From the NCBI GenBank assembly GCA_035567895.1, contig DATMPC010000085.1:124001-188000 (forward strand): a stretch of 64,000 nucleotides of DNA, read 5' to 3'. The notes under the pieces are model-generated. The model was not told the DNA's origin and made no database searches. It saw nothing but the letters and a program-made list of their open reading frames with translations. Below are positions 35,962 to 44,720 of this stretch, piece by piece (within the stretch, counting starts at the first letter, position 1; the number at the start of each line of letters is the position of its first letter). Origin of the DNA: Terriglobales bacterium (lineage in GTDB: Bacteria; Acidobacteriota; Terriglobia; Terriglobales; Acidobacteriaceae). The position numbers were made by a program, and so were the translations under genes.

Positions 35962-36126
35962 CTACGCTCGGGTAGTAGCAGCGTCAACGTTGAGGTCGTC
36001 ATCCCCTTCGAACAACAGCGCTATATCTTCGAAGAAGCTGATCACTACGACCACCAACGATCCCAGCACTCCGGCGAGGAACATGCCAACGGAGAGCCGA
36101 GCCAGAAATTGAAGCAAAGCACTCAT
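35962..36126 (-). CDS. Small single-helix membrane protein (54 aa)
   Basis: ATG 36126 opens a 54-codon frame ending at 35962. The product has one hydrophobic helix of about 25 residues (QFLARLSVGMFLAGVLGSLV and onward to FF) followed by an acidic segment EDIALLFEGDDDLN. It sits between the APC permease and glnA, transcribed away from glnA and toward the permease gene. The hydrophobic helix followed by a charged tail is unlikely by chance. The function is unknown; a partner subunit of the permease is one possibility. Confidence 0.55.
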   Translation of the reverse strand: MSALLQFLARLSVGMFLAGVLGSLVVVVISFFEDIALLFEGDDDLNVDAATTRA

Positions 36127-36354
36127 GCTTTGATGATTCTACAGAAAGCGGCTGTTCTGGGGAATAATCCCACTAGTTTATACCTCGAAACCGCCGTAAG
36201 ACGCCCGAGTGCCCACGCGAGCCGTTTTCCTCAGCAAAGCGGTTCGTATATCCTCCATCAATTAAATTTATTTTGGTCCTGTGCAAGCACGCGATAGTCT
36301 GATTTTCTGATCTGAGTTGTTGCTGCGGGCCCTGATTCCACCTTGAGGAGATGC

Positions 36355-37785
36355 ATGTCGACCGAACTGCGTAATTTCCTGGCCATTCCTTACGACGAGC
36401 TGGAAGATCTCAATCTCAAAGCAAAAGAACAGCGCAAGACGCGCGTTCCACTCGACCAGATACAGGAAGAGCGCCTGCGCTACCTGACGGATGAAAAGCG
36501 CATTAAAGCCGTCACCGTGCTGTTCAGCGACCTCGAAGGCCGCCTGCACATGCTCGATTACGACAAGAAGTTTCTGTTGCGCAGCTACGACAACCTCACT
36601 TTCGACGGATCGTCCATTCGCGGATTCACCGCGCAGCGCGAGAGCGACCTGCGCCTCGGCATCGACTGGCCCGCGTTCTACTGGGCTCCGGCGGACGTGT
36701 TTGGCGCCGGCAAAGTGCTCGTCTTTGGCGATGTCATCGACAAGGGCGGAACGCCTTACACCGCCGACATTCGCGGTATGTTCAAGCAATGGGCGGATCA
36801 ACTCTTTAAGAGCGAAGGCTATACGCTGAACGCCGCCAACGAGATTGAAGGCTTTCTCTTCCAGGGACCTGACGCCGAGCGGCGCTACAACGAAACCGGC
36901 AAGTTCGACTACGTAAACACCGGCGGCTACTATCATTCGCTGCCCGGCGATCCGCTGCGCACGTTCATCGACACCACCGCTGAAGTACAGCGCTCGATGG
37001 GCTTCCAGAATGAGAAGGACCATCCCGAAGTTGCTCCTTCCCAATTTGAAATCAATTACAGCTACGGCGAAGCCGTCGCCGCCGCCGATCAGATTCAGCT
37101 CTACAAACTGATCTGTCGGCAGGTCGCGACCAAAATGGGATTCACGGCCTCGTTCCTGCCCAAGCCAGTCGTAGGAGTAAATGGCAGCGGCATGCACACT
37201 AACGTTTCCGTCAGTAAGAACGGCAAGAACATTTTCTGGGATAAGCAAGGGGAAGAGAAGCTGGCAAAGATTGCGTGGTCCTTTGTCGACCGTATTCTTA
37301 CTCACGGCAACGACATCTGCCTGATGCTCAATGCCAGCGTGAACGCCTATCGCCGCCTCGATCCGCACTTTGAAGCCCCGAACCAGATCAAGGCATCGCC
37401 AGTGGATCGCGGATCGATGATCCGCATTCCGATTGGGAACGAGAAGACCTCACGGGTGGAAGTGCGCTCGGTGAGCCCCGACGCCAATCCCTACATGGTG
37501 ATGTACTCCGTATTTCGCACTGGCCTGCAGGGCGATATCGCGAAGATCAAGAACCTGCGCCAGGCCGAGCGCTACCTTCCGGACAACATCTATACGGCGA
37601 TCGACAACTTCCTTGCAGCCGAGTGGACGACGAAGCTTCTCGGGGAAGACGTAAAGGCGCGTTATGCGGATCTGAAGAAGGCCTCTGCCGATCGCTGCCC
37701 GCGGCTATTGGGAACGTTCGTGAAGACTCCTGAGGTGCAGTATCACCACGATGTCTACAATCAGTACCTTTGGAATCTGTTTTAG
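36355..37785 (+). CDS. Glutamine synthetase (type I-like)
   Basis: A 476-residue enzyme that makes glutamine from glutamate, ammonia and ATP. The family blocks are visible: FDGSSIRGF near 80-88, a Glu-rich metal site in NAANEIEGFLF, the ATP-site block VNGSGMHTNVS, and NEKTSRVEVRSVSPDANPY near the glutamate site. The adenylylation motif NLYDLP of GSI-beta enzymes is absent from the C-terminal region (ERYLPDNIYTAIDNF instead), so control by GlnE-type modification is unlikely. ATG 36355 is chosen because GAGGAG stands four to nine bases upstream. No glnB or amtB is adjacent. Confidence 0.93.
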   Translation: MSTELRNFLAIPYDELEDLNLKAKEQRKTRVPLDQIQEERLRYLTDEKRIKAVTVLFSDLEGRLHMLDYDKKFLLRSYDNLTFDGSSIRGFTAQRESDLRLGIDWPAFYWAPADVFGAGKVLVFGDVIDKGGTPYTADIRGMFKQWADQLFKSEGYTLNAANEIEGFLFQGPDAERRYNETGKFDYVNTGGYYHSLPGDPLRTFIDTTAEVQRSMGFQNEKDHPEVAPSQFEINYSYGEAVAAADQIQLYKLICRQVATKMGFTASFLPKPVVGVNGSGMHTNVSVSKNGKNIFWDKQGEEKLAKIAWSFVDRILTHGNDICLMLNASVNAYRRLDPHFEAPNQIKASPVDRGSMIRIPIGNEKTSRVEVRSVSPDANPYMVMYSVFRTGLQGDIAKIKNLRQAERYLPDNIYTAIDNFLAAEWTTKLLGEDVKARYADLKKASADRCPRLLGTFVKTPEVQYHHDVYNQYLWNLF

Positions 37786-37797
37786 AAATAACTCATA

Positions 37798-37830
37798 CCT
37801 AGGGACAGCTTAACGAAGCGGTTCCCTAGG
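37798..37830. terminator. Hairpin downstream of glnA
   Basis: CCTAGGGA (37798-37805) pairs perfectly with TCCCTAGG (37823-37830) around a 17-base loop. There is no T-tract, so intrinsic termination is uncertain; it may be an mRNA 3'-end stabiliser. Confidence 0.4.
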
Positions 37831-37873
37831 GTTCCAATATGGATCGTGGCTCTCCCACAGTACTTCCTCCTAC

Positions 37874-38041
37874 TGTCATCCTGAGGCCTGGTTCTGGCCG
37901 AAGGATCTCCCGCGATGACTAGAACTCCCATGCAGTTTCCGGGCTCTTCGGCCAAACATCCTGGCGAAAAGCCGGGACGCAGCAACGAAGTCCGAAATAT
38001 TCCGGGAGATCCTTGGGCCAACACCAGGCCTCAGGATGACA
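37874..38041. repeat. Inverted-repeat element, 168 bp, family A copy 2
   Basis: The ends are perfect 18-bp inverted repeats (TGTCATCCTGAGGCCTGG at 37874-37891, complement at 38024-38041). The arms continue imperfectly to about 40 bp through AAGGATCTCCC. The interior shares GACGCAGCAA and TCCGAAATATT with copy 1 at 4050-4201. It lies between glnA and the VWA gene and encodes nothing. Confidence 0.8.
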
Positions 38042-38072
38042 GGGTAATAGGAGTGAACGTGCGACCCTGATT

Positions 38073-39317
38073 CTAGTGAATCGTCCGCGTCTTCCGCGAC
38101 ATGTAATCCATTAGCAGGTACTGGCCAAGGTTGTGGGGTGTGGTGAAGTACGCCTTGCCGCGGCACATCTCAGTGACCTTCTGCACGAACTGAATCAGCC
38201 CGTAATCTGAGGCCAGCATGAAAGTGTTAATCATCACTCCTGCTCGCTTGCATCGTGAAACTTCTTCGAGTGTCTGGCTCACGACGAGAGGATCGAGCCC
38301 AAAAGCATTTTTGTAAATGCGACCGTCTTCGAGGGTGAGTGCCGAAGGTTTGCCGTCGGTAATCATGATGATCTGCTTCATGTCCTTGCGCTGGCGGTCG
38401 AGAATGCGCTGCGCCATCCGCAAGCCCTCGCGGGTATTGGTGTAATACGGACCAACCTTCACGCGGGCAAGCTGCGAAAGCGGCAGCTCTTCCGCGGAAT
38501 CGTGGAACAAAACAAGTGATAGGGAATCGCCGGGATATTGCGTGCGAATCAGTTGCGACAGCGCCATCGCAACTTTCTTCGCTGGAGTGAAGCGATCTTC
38601 CCCATAAAGGATCATCGAGTGCGAGCAGTCGAGCATCAGCACGGTTGCGCACGACGACTGGTACTCGCATTGATGCACCTGAAGGTCGGAATATTCGAGT
38701 TCAACTGGAACTTTAAGTCCATCGCGCTGGATTGCATTCGACAGAGTGGCAGTAATGTCGAGGTTGAGGGTATCGCCGAACTCGTATTGGCGCGACGCGC
38801 CACTCGATTCGATACCGGTTGCCATATCACGCGTGTCGTGGCGCCCGAAATTCGACTTGCCTAGCGAGCCGAGGAGATCGCGCAGAGCGCGGTAGCCCAG
38901 GAAGTCCAAGCTCTTGTCCGTAACCTCGAACTTAACCTGTCCTTGTTGCATCTCTCCGGTTTGTCCCGGCAGGTTCGATTGCTGCGATCGATCGAACGGC
39001 TGGTCGACGGTAATGTAGTTCTCCTGCTCCATGCGCTCGATCAACTTTTCAATGAGTTCGTCGAGCTGGCCGTCCGCGCGCATCTGCTCGAGCTGCTCGC
39101 GCATGTTCTCGTCGAGCATTTCGCCTGATTCGAGCGCTTGCTGGATAGCCTGCCGCAGCTGTTCCAGAGTTTGCTCCCCATCGTTGAATTCGTAAAAGTA
39201 CCAGGAATCCTGAAAGCCGCTTTGGAGCAGATAATTGGAGAGCGCGTTGAGCAGGTCTTCCATGCTCATCTCACCGGCTGGATCGGCTACGTATTTGGAG
39301 TACTTAATGAATTTCAT
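38073..39317 (-). CDS. VWA-domain protein (partner of MoxR ATPase)
   Basis: A 414-residue protein. The first half is helical and charged (about 35-110 rich in Glu/Gln). The C-terminal half is a von Willebrand A domain with a complete metal-binding MIDAS: DCSHS (DxSxS) near 232-236, a Thr in the TNTRE loop and a late Asp in ITDGKPS. Paired with the AAA+ ATPase encoded just upstream, it forms the common MoxR-VWA chaperone-like couple that inserts metals or remodels proteins. ATG 39317 is preferred over one ten codons upstream. Targets are unknown. Confidence 0.85.
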   Translation of the reverse strand: MKFIKYSKYVADPAGEMSMEDLLNALSNYLLQSGFQDSWYFYEFNDGEQTLEQLRQAIQQALESGEMLDENMREQLEQMRADGQLDELIEKLIERMEQENYITVDQPFDRSQQSNLPGQTGEMQQGQVKFEVTDKSLDFLGYRALRDLLGSLGKSNFGRHDTRDMATGIESSGASRQYEFGDTLNLDITATLSNAIQRDGLKVPVELEYSDLQVHQCEYQSSCATVLMLDCSHSMILYGEDRFTPAKKVAMALSQLIRTQYPGDSLSLVLFHDSAEELPLSQLARVKVGPYYTNTREGLRMAQRILDRQRKDMKQIIMITDGKPSALTLEDGRIYKNAFGLDPLVVSQTLEEVSRCKRAGVMINTFMLASDYGLIQFVQKVTEMCRGKAYFTTPHNLGQYLLMDYMSRKTRTIH

Positions 39318-39377
39318 GATCGACCAGCGGAGGTAGAGACGCAGCATGCTGCGTCTCTACAGAATGCCGGTAACGCC

Positions 39378-40862
39378 CTAGTTGTACGGTCTCCTGTTTC
39401 GCGTCGGGATTTCTTCCCGACCCATCGCCTTCTCGGGATGATGCTGCTTCTCCGGCGCGGTGAAGACGCGCTCCTCGCTTCGTCCAATGCGTTTGTGCGC
39501 GTACAAACCTTCAAGCAGAAATTCCGCTGCCGAAACTACAAGTTCCGGCTTGTCCTTCGCCTTCACCTCAACCGCGTTCAGTTTCTCCGTGAGACCTTGA
39601 ATGCGTTTGAGTCCATCGAGTAGTTCACCAGCTCCAGCTGTGTCGGAGAACTTTAGCTGGCCGCCCAGATCAAACCACTGCGTGATCTGCTGCATATTGC
39701 CATCTTTAAAGTATTGGTCGAAGGTGCGCGCGACAGCGAGGCGAATCAGGTCACGAACCACCGTGTCGGCTCCACGCAGCTCACCTTCGTATTCGAGTTC
39801 GAGCTTGCCGGTGATCGACGGAATCGCGCTATAGATATCGCTCACGCGAGGAACAACCGTGCTCTCAGAGTTGCGCAACGCACGGCGCTCGGCGTTGGAG
39901 ATTACGTTTTCTATCGTCGAGATCGGGAGACGCTGGCTTACGCCCGATCGTTTGTCGACGCGCTTGTCTTCGCGGGCGGCGAAAGCGATCTGCTCTACAA
40001 TCTCGCGGATGAACTGCGGCACGTGCAGTGGATGGCCATTGCGCTCGGTCCAGGCCTCCTGGCGCGTGATCGCAACTCCCTCTTCCAACGTCCCTGCATA
40101 ATGCGTTCGAATTTCGGAGCCAATACGGTCCTTGAGCGGCGTGACGATTTTTCCGCGCGCCGTGTAGTCCTCGGGATTGGCGCTGAAGACGAGTGCCACA
40201 TCCAGGTTTAGGCGCACCGGATAACCCTTAATCTGCACATCGCCTTCCTGCATGATGTTGAACAGCGCCACCTGAATCTTGCCGGCGAGGTCTGGCAGCT
40301 CGTTGATGGCAAAGATTCCGCGATTGGCTCGAGGCAGCAGTCCGTAATGGACAGTGAGTTCGCTTGCGAGATCGAGTCCTCCACGTGCAGCTTTGATGGG
40401 ATCGATATCGCCTATGAGGTCGGCCACGGTCACGTCAGGAGTCGCCAGCTTCTCCACGTAGCGCTCCTGCGGATTTAGATAGGCGATCTGTGTCTCATCA
40501 CCCTCCTCGGCGATGCGATGTTTGCATTGCCGGCAGAGAGGTTCGTACGGATTGTCGTGAATCTCGCACCCCTTCACATACGGCATACGGGGATCGAGCA
40601 GGCCGGTAAGGGCGCGTAACATGCGACTCTTCGCCTGTCCGCGAAGGCCAAGCAGGATGAAGTTGTGCCGCGATAAAACCGCGTTAACTAATTGCGGCAC
40701 AACCGTGTCCTCATATCCGACGATGCCTTGAAAGATGGGCTCGCCAGTCTTGAGCTTCGCCATCAGGTTGTCGCGCAGCTCATCCTTCACACGACGCGTG
40801 CGCAGCCGCTGTTCGCTAAATTCACTTTTCCGGAGTTCGCCCAGAGTGGTAGGGAGGTTCAT
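39378..40862 (-). CDS. MoxR/magnesium-chelatase-like AAA+ ATPase
   Basis: A 494-residue AAA+ ATPase of the ChlI-like group. The Walker A region reads GLRGQAKS (Ala in place of the second Gly, as I recall from this subgroup), and Walker B lies in GIFAINELPDL. The blocks HYGLLPRANRG and VALVFSANPEDYTARGKIVTPLKDRIGSEI match ChlI and MoxR proteins. A four-Cys set, CEIH...CRQCKH, near 105-120 could bind zinc. It lies 60 bases before the VWA gene on the same strand. Start ATG 40862 is preferred to the codon five residues upstream. Confidence 0.87.
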   Translation of the reverse strand: MNLPTTLGELRKSEFSEQRLRTRRVKDELRDNLMAKLKTGEPIFQGIVGYEDTVVPQLVNAVLSRHNFILLGLRGQAKSRMLRALTGLLDPRMPYVKGCEIHDNPYEPLCRQCKHRIAEEGDETQIAYLNPQERYVEKLATPDVTVADLIGDIDPIKAARGGLDLASELTVHYGLLPRANRGIFAINELPDLAGKIQVALFNIMQEGDVQIKGYPVRLNLDVALVFSANPEDYTARGKIVTPLKDRIGSEIRTHYAGTLEEGVAITRQEAWTERNGHPLHVPQFIREIVEQIAFAAREDKRVDKRSGVSQRLPISTIENVISNAERRALRNSESTVVPRVSDIYSAIPSITGKLELEYEGELRGADTVVRDLIRLAVARTFDQYFKDGNMQQITQWFDLGGQLKFSDTAGAGELLDGLKRIQGLTEKLNAVEVKAKDKPELVVSAAEFLLEGLYAHKRIGRSEERVFTAPEKQHHPEKAMGREEIPTRNRRPYN

Positions 40863-40916
40863 TACAGATGAGATCACCTCAAGAAAATTATACGCGGGCC
40901 CGCCAGGCGCGCCCTC

Positions 40917-41528
40917 TTACATCACATGCCCGTTCGAACCGCTCTTTTTCTTTGCCTGAACCATCCTTCCGAGCTTCGGCAGGATGGCTTCGTAGTATTC
41001 GATGAGTGTTGCCAGGCGTTTCGATTCGGAAGGCATGGCGAGGATGGTTTGCTTGAAGTCGAGATCGACCGGGAGTTGCGAGATCAGATAGAACGACAGG
41101 AGCTCCTCGGGAGGCTCGAGGGAGGGAACCGCCTGTCCGCTCGCCGCCATTAACAACAGCGAATGATGCAGATCCAGCGCCTTTTTGCGCGCGTCATCCG
41201 CCTCGTCCGGTTCTTCGAGGAGAAACGTCACATCTGCCTGCAGGAATGACCGGTCCTGATGGATCTCGAGCACCTCGAATCGCCGCAAGCCTTGCGTGAC
41301 GATATCCAGCTGGCCGTCTTCATATCGCTTCACTACAGTGACAATTTCTGCCGAGCAACCGATCTGAGCGATGCCATCCTTGATGACGCGAACGATGCCG
41401 AAGGGCGAGTTGTGATCCAGACACTCACCGATCATCTCTTTGTATCGCGGCTCAAAAATGTGCAGAGGCAGAGCCATTCCCGGAAATAGAACCAGTTCTA
41501 ACGGGAATAATGGGAGAAGCTCGCTCAC
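40917..41528 (-). CDS. Lon N-terminal-type substrate-binding protein
   Basis: A 203-residue protein equal to the N-terminal domain of Lon proteases (LON/PUA-like fold), without ATPase or protease parts. It begins LLPLFPLELVLFPGMALPLHIFEPRY, the family signature, and continues with GQLDIVTQGLRRFEVLEI. Stand-alone proteins of this kind are widespread; their function is unproven. GTG 41528 is chosen for the position of the first strand, although no ribosome-binding site is clear; ATG 41564 is an alternative. It may be transcribed with the MoxR-VWA pair 54 bases downstream. Confidence 0.8.
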   Translation of the reverse strand: MSELLPLFPLELVLFPGMALPLHIFEPRYKEMIGECLDHNSPFGIVRVIKDGIAQIGCSAEIVTVVKRYEDGQLDIVTQGLRRFEVLEIHQDRSFLQADVTFLLEEPDEADDARKKALDLHHSLLLMAASGQAVPSLEPPEELLSFYLISQLPVDLDFKQTILAMPSESKRLATLIEYYEAILPKLGRMVQAKKKSGSNGHVM

Positions 41529-41647
41529 TCGTTTGATTCTAGAGCACGGATGCCTAGTCTGCATGACAGAGGCGTGCATGCCGTAGGGTTGTTGAACAGG
41601 GTCGTTGAAACTGACTGCTGCAAAAAGAGAGCGCGGTACCCAAGAGC

Positions 41648-41670
41648 AGTGCCGCAAACACCGCGGCACT
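41648..41670. repeat. AGTGCCGC hairpin, copy 2
   Basis: AGTGCCGC (41648-41655) pairs with GCGGCACT (41663-41670); 7-base loop. Same stem as the copy at 370-392. Confidence 0.55.
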
Positions 41671-41771
41671 TTCTCTCGCGGGACACGAAGTTATTTGGAC
41701 AAGCCTGCGCTATGCTGCGTTCCCTATGCTCGGCTTGACCCTCTTGCGCGCTGCATATACAACCGAAGGCC

Positions 41772-42554
41772 ATGCGGTGTCGCGATCAAGTTGTGGTGAT
41801 AACTGGCGCTTCCATGGGAATCGGTGAGGCCCTTGCTCGTGCCTTTCTCTTGGAAGGCGCGCGCGTCGTCCTGAGCTCGCGGGATCTCGCCCGGCTGGAA
41901 GAGGCCAGGAGCCGCTTAGGAGACAGCGATCGGACAGCCGCAATCGCATGTGACGTGCGCGATCGTCGGCAGATCGAAGCTCTTGTTACTGTCGCTAAGA
42001 ACCGTTTTGGGAAGATCGACGTCTGGGTCAACAATGCCGGTTACGGATTGCTTGATTCAGTCGCCTCAATGTCGATGGACGAGTGCCGCGCGCTGTTCGA
42101 AACCAACCTGTTCGGCGCGATCGAGTGCATGCAGGTCGCTGCGCCCATCTTCAAGGCTCAAGGTGGGGGCACGATCATCAATATCTCCAGCATCGTCGGA
42201 CATCTGCCGGTACCGCACATGGGTGCCTATTGCGCGACGAAACATGCCTTGAACGCGATCAGTGAGGCTGCGAGGCTTGAACTGGAGCCAAGTGGCGTCC
42301 GGGTGATCAGCGTATGTCCCGGTCGCATCCGCACCAATTTCGGCGTGAATACGGTGCAGGGAACTGAAGGCAAACGTCTGGGCGAAACCATGCAACAGGG
42401 AATTTCCCCGGAGCGCTGCGCCCGGGCGATATTGCGTGGCTATCTGCGCGGCACGCGGGAAGTTTTTGTGCCCTGGCACGGCTGGCTCTTAAGCCACCTT
42501 TACGAACTGTCCCCGCAAGTCATCGAGTTTGGCCTGAGGCGGATGATGAAATAA
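41772..42554 (+). CDS. Short-chain dehydrogenase/reductase
   Basis: A 260-residue classical SDR. The cofactor motif TGASMGIG is at 11-18, the NNAG motif near 91-94, the catalytic Ser in NISSIVG and the YxxxK motif as YCATK, so the catalytic set is complete. The C-terminal extension ends in a hydrophobic/basic segment (WHGWLLSHLYELSPQVIEF), suggesting membrane association and a lipid or sterol-like substrate; this last point is inference. No neighbouring gene helps. ATG 41772 gives a standard start. Confidence 0.88.
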   Translation: MRCRDQVVVITGASMGIGEALARAFLLEGARVVLSSRDLARLEEARSRLGDSDRTAAIACDVRDRRQIEALVTVAKNRFGKIDVWVNNAGYGLLDSVASMSMDECRALFETNLFGAIECMQVAAPIFKAQGGGTIINISSIVGHLPVPHMGAYCATKHALNAISEAARLELEPSGVRVISVCPGRIRTNFGVNTVQGTEGKRLGETMQQGISPERCARAILRGYLRGTREVFVPWHGWLLSHLYELSPQVIEFGLRRMMK

Positions 42555-42608
42555 GCGGTAGGCTTGGTAACGGTCCACCCGGGGTTGCATCCCCGGCTAT
42601 CTTCAACC

Positions 42609-42628
42609 GTGCCGCAAAGCCACGGCAC
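42609..42628. repeat. GTGCCG hairpin, copy 3
   Basis: GTGCCG (42609-42614) faces CGGCAC (42623-42628). The flank ACTTTGTC resembles ACTTTCTC after copy 2. Confidence 0.45.
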
Positions 42629-42640
42629 TTTGTCACATCT

Positions 42641-43183
42641 CTAACGCTGCTTTGGCACAACTCGAATCTCGAACAGGCTGGGCCACAGTTTTCCTGTAAC
42701 GAACAGGCGCTTCTTGTGTGAGTCGTATGTTCCGTCGCTCATGAACAGTTCCTCGCCGTTGCTTGTGAGTCCCCATCCTTCTCCCGGATATGAAAATTTC
42801 CGCAGTAGACGGAAGTCGTTCATGTCATAGACAAACGCCGTATGCGACTGCCAGGTGAGCTCAATGAGTTCATTCTTGAACAGCGCAATGCCTTCGCCGA
42901 ACAACTCAGGAGGCAGATCGACATGTTGAACAACCTCACCCGTCTCGAGGCGAACTTTTCGCACCGACGATCGACCGTGGAGCCCCGTGCCCTCATAGAG
43001 AAGGCCGTCACGATAGGCAAGACCTTGGGTGAAGGCAGTGGGATCGTGCGGAAATATGTGAACAACCTTGAAGGTATATTGCCGCGGAGGCTTGGTCTGG
43101 AGCCGAGGCGCGCTTTGTCCTATGAGCTGCGTCACCGCGCAAACAACTCCGAAGATGAGTTTGGGGATACTGACTGTGATCAA
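42641..43183 (-). CDS. Glutaminyl-cyclotransferase-like protein with internal deletion
   Basis: A 180-residue secreted protein of the bacterial/plant glutamine cyclotransferase family, normally a five-bladed propeller of about 250-280 residues. A signal peptide (1-24) is followed by HDPTAFTQGLAYRDGLLYEGTGLHG, GEGIALFKNELIELTWQ and GEGWGLTSNGEELFMSDGT, all in family order. The sequence then jumps directly to YDSHKKRLFVTGKLWPSLFEI, which in relatives lies some 80 residues further on. The jump at residue 152/153 (about 42728) is in frame, with no stop. The protein would lack about two blades, so it is probably inactive or a decaying gene. Confidence 0.8.
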   Translation of the reverse strand: MITVSIPKLIFGVVCAVTQLIGQSAPRLQTKPPRQYTFKVVHIFPHDPTAFTQGLAYRDGLLYEGTGLHGRSSVRKVRLETGEVVQHVDLPPELFGEGIALFKNELIELTWQSHTAFVYDMNDFRLLRKFSYPGEGWGLTSNGEELFMSDGTYDSHKKRLFVTGKLWPSLFEIRVVPKQR

Positions 43184-43398
43184 GCTTGACTGGCCTTAGA
43201 ACTGTCTGGCGCCAGCGCCGATGATGAGTCGGCGCCGTTGAGCTTCCTCGCAACTTCATGTTCGCGCGAGACTTGTGGAATTACCTCAAATTTACCTTCG
43301 CCGGAGTGTTTATGCATTGTTCTAGCTCGCGATAGCGCCTCAAATACGTCACAGAACGGGGCTAATGTGCCCCAAAAGTACGCTGTGGAGACGTGAAA

Positions 43399-44103
43399 AT
43401 GTCGGAATTACAGTTGGGAATTGCGGGATCGCGAGTTGGGGAGTTCCGCGAAGCGACTCGAATCCAGCAGAGTTTCATCACAAAAGCTGAAAAGAAAGCA
43501 CTTCGATGGCTGGCGGAACGAATGCCGGCGTCGATCAATTCGGACCATTTAACCGTCCTGGGCGCGGCTGGAATGTTCCTAGCTGGCGCTTCGTACGCGC
43601 TAACTCGCTTCAATCGCTACGGATTGCTGCTGGCATGCTTTTTTCTTGCCGTGAATTGGTTCGGCGACAGCCTCGACGGCACGCTGGCGCGATACCGACA
43701 TCGGCAGCGTCCGCGGTACGGATTCTACGTAGATCATGTGATTGATTGCTTTAGCGTAACCGCACTGCTCGCTGGAATGGGAGCTTCAGGACACATGAAT
43801 CCTTTGATCGCAGTGTGGATGCTGGTCGCGTATCTGCTGCTTTCGGCGGAGATTTTTCTTGCAACTTACGCGCTGGCACGGTTTGAAATGTCTTACTTCT
43901 ACTTCGGTCCTACGGAACTCCGCATTTTGCTGTGTCTCGGCAACGTGTATGTGTTTTTTTATCCTGGGGTGCATCCCTTTGGATTGTCTTTGAGCCTGTG
44001 GGATTTTGGCGCTGTGCTGGGCTCGATCGGCATGACTACGATCGCAATTTTGTCGTTCATCCGTCATACGCGCGTGCTTTACGACGCGGAGCGGCTGCAG
44101 TGA
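43399..44103 (+). CDS. CDP-alcohol phosphatidyltransferase
   Basis: A 234-residue membrane enzyme with about six helices. The signature DGTLAR (93-98), nine residues, Gly108, Asp112 and Asp116 forms the metal-dependent active site that transfers a phosphatidyl group from CDP-diacylglycerol (or a similar CDP-alcohol) to an alcohol. The acceptor cannot be told. ATG 43399 is chosen because GGAG stands nine bases upstream; a GTG lies two codons earlier. The downstream gtrA-like gene starts inside its stop codon (GTGA), so they form one unit. Confidence 0.88.
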   Translation: MSELQLGIAGSRVGEFREATRIQQSFITKAEKKALRWLAERMPASINSDHLTVLGAAGMFLAGASYALTRFNRYGLLLACFFLAVNWFGDSLDGTLARYRHRQRPRYGFYVDHVIDCFSVTALLAGMGASGHMNPLIAVWMLVAYLLLSAEIFLATYALARFEMSYFYFGPTELRILLCLGNVYVFFYPGVHPFGLSLSLWDFGAVLGSIGMTTIAILSFIRHTRVLYDAERLQ

Positions 44104-44538
44104 GCGCCGCTAAACAACATCAAATGCGCCGTTGGGGAGTGTTCAACGCGGTAGGAATACTTGGATTTGCGGTTCAGCTTACAGTCTTGCTCGCGCTAAA
44201 ACGAGGACTCTCAATGAACTATTTGGCCGCGACAAGTGCTTGCCGTCGAGGCTGCGGTTCTGCATAACTTCGTCTGGCACGAGCACGTTACTTGGGCCGA
44301 TGTGATCGCACTGTGTCGCCACAGCGTATGGTCACGCTTGTTGCGCTTCCACGTGGCCAATGGACTTATCTCGATTCTTGGCAATCTTGGGTTCACTTGG
44401 ACGCTGGTTGAGCGGATGGGTTGGCCCTATCTCATAGCTAACGTTTCCAGTGTCCTGATTTGCTCTTTGCTGAACTTCTTTGCTAGCGACCGCTTCGTCT
44501 TTCGCAACGACTGGCAGCAGGGCTGCCGCGCACAATGA
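44100..44538 (+). pseudogene. GtrA-family membrane protein, frameshifted
   Basis: GTG 44100 overlaps the stop of the previous gene. The first 45 codons read VSAAKQHQMRRWGVFNAVG and on to NYLAAT. The frame then shifts by one extra base in the AA of ACAAGTG at 44234-44235, and the next frame continues with VLAVEAAVLHNFVWHEHVTW and ends in NFFASDRFVFR at 44538. Joined, they give 145 residues with four helices and the GtrA landmarks (NFVWHEHVTW, NFFASDRFVF). GtrA proteins flip polyprenyl-linked sugars or assist glycolipid export. The cause is a real mutation or a sequencing error in a short A-run. Confidence 0.82.
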
Positions 44539-44619
44539 GAATTTGTGTGGCATTGGCCCTGCACTAGTCGATGGCCAAATCTGTCGCAGGCGATGGCGGC
44601 TGTGCCCCGGGAAGTGCGT

Positions 44620-44662
44620 GTCCCACTGTCCCATACACCCTAGGGCTTTGGGACAGTGGGAC
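44620..44662. repeat. Long perfect hairpin (14-bp stem)
   Basis: GTCCCACTGTCCCA (44620-44633) pairs with TGGGACAGTGGGAC (44649-44662) around a 15-base loop. GTCCCA also repeats directly within the arm (TGGGACAG twice). The same GGGACA/TGTCCC words form the stem of the terminator-like hairpin 60 bases downstream. No T-tract follows. Confidence 0.7.
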
Positions 44663-44720
44663 AGTGACAATTTCCAGTATAAGTATCTGTAAATACAGAT
44701 GATTACGAGTGATAGTCTAG

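Noticed and set aside
36290-36340. Possible sigma-54 promoter before glnA
   Set aside because: TGG and GC words are present near 36274-36290 but their order and spacing do not match the -24/-12 consensus.
36268-37368. Long open frame (366 codons) on the minus strand
   Set aside because: It lies entirely over glnA in the antisense direction, and its translation has no recognisable domain; GC-rich third positions produce such shadows.
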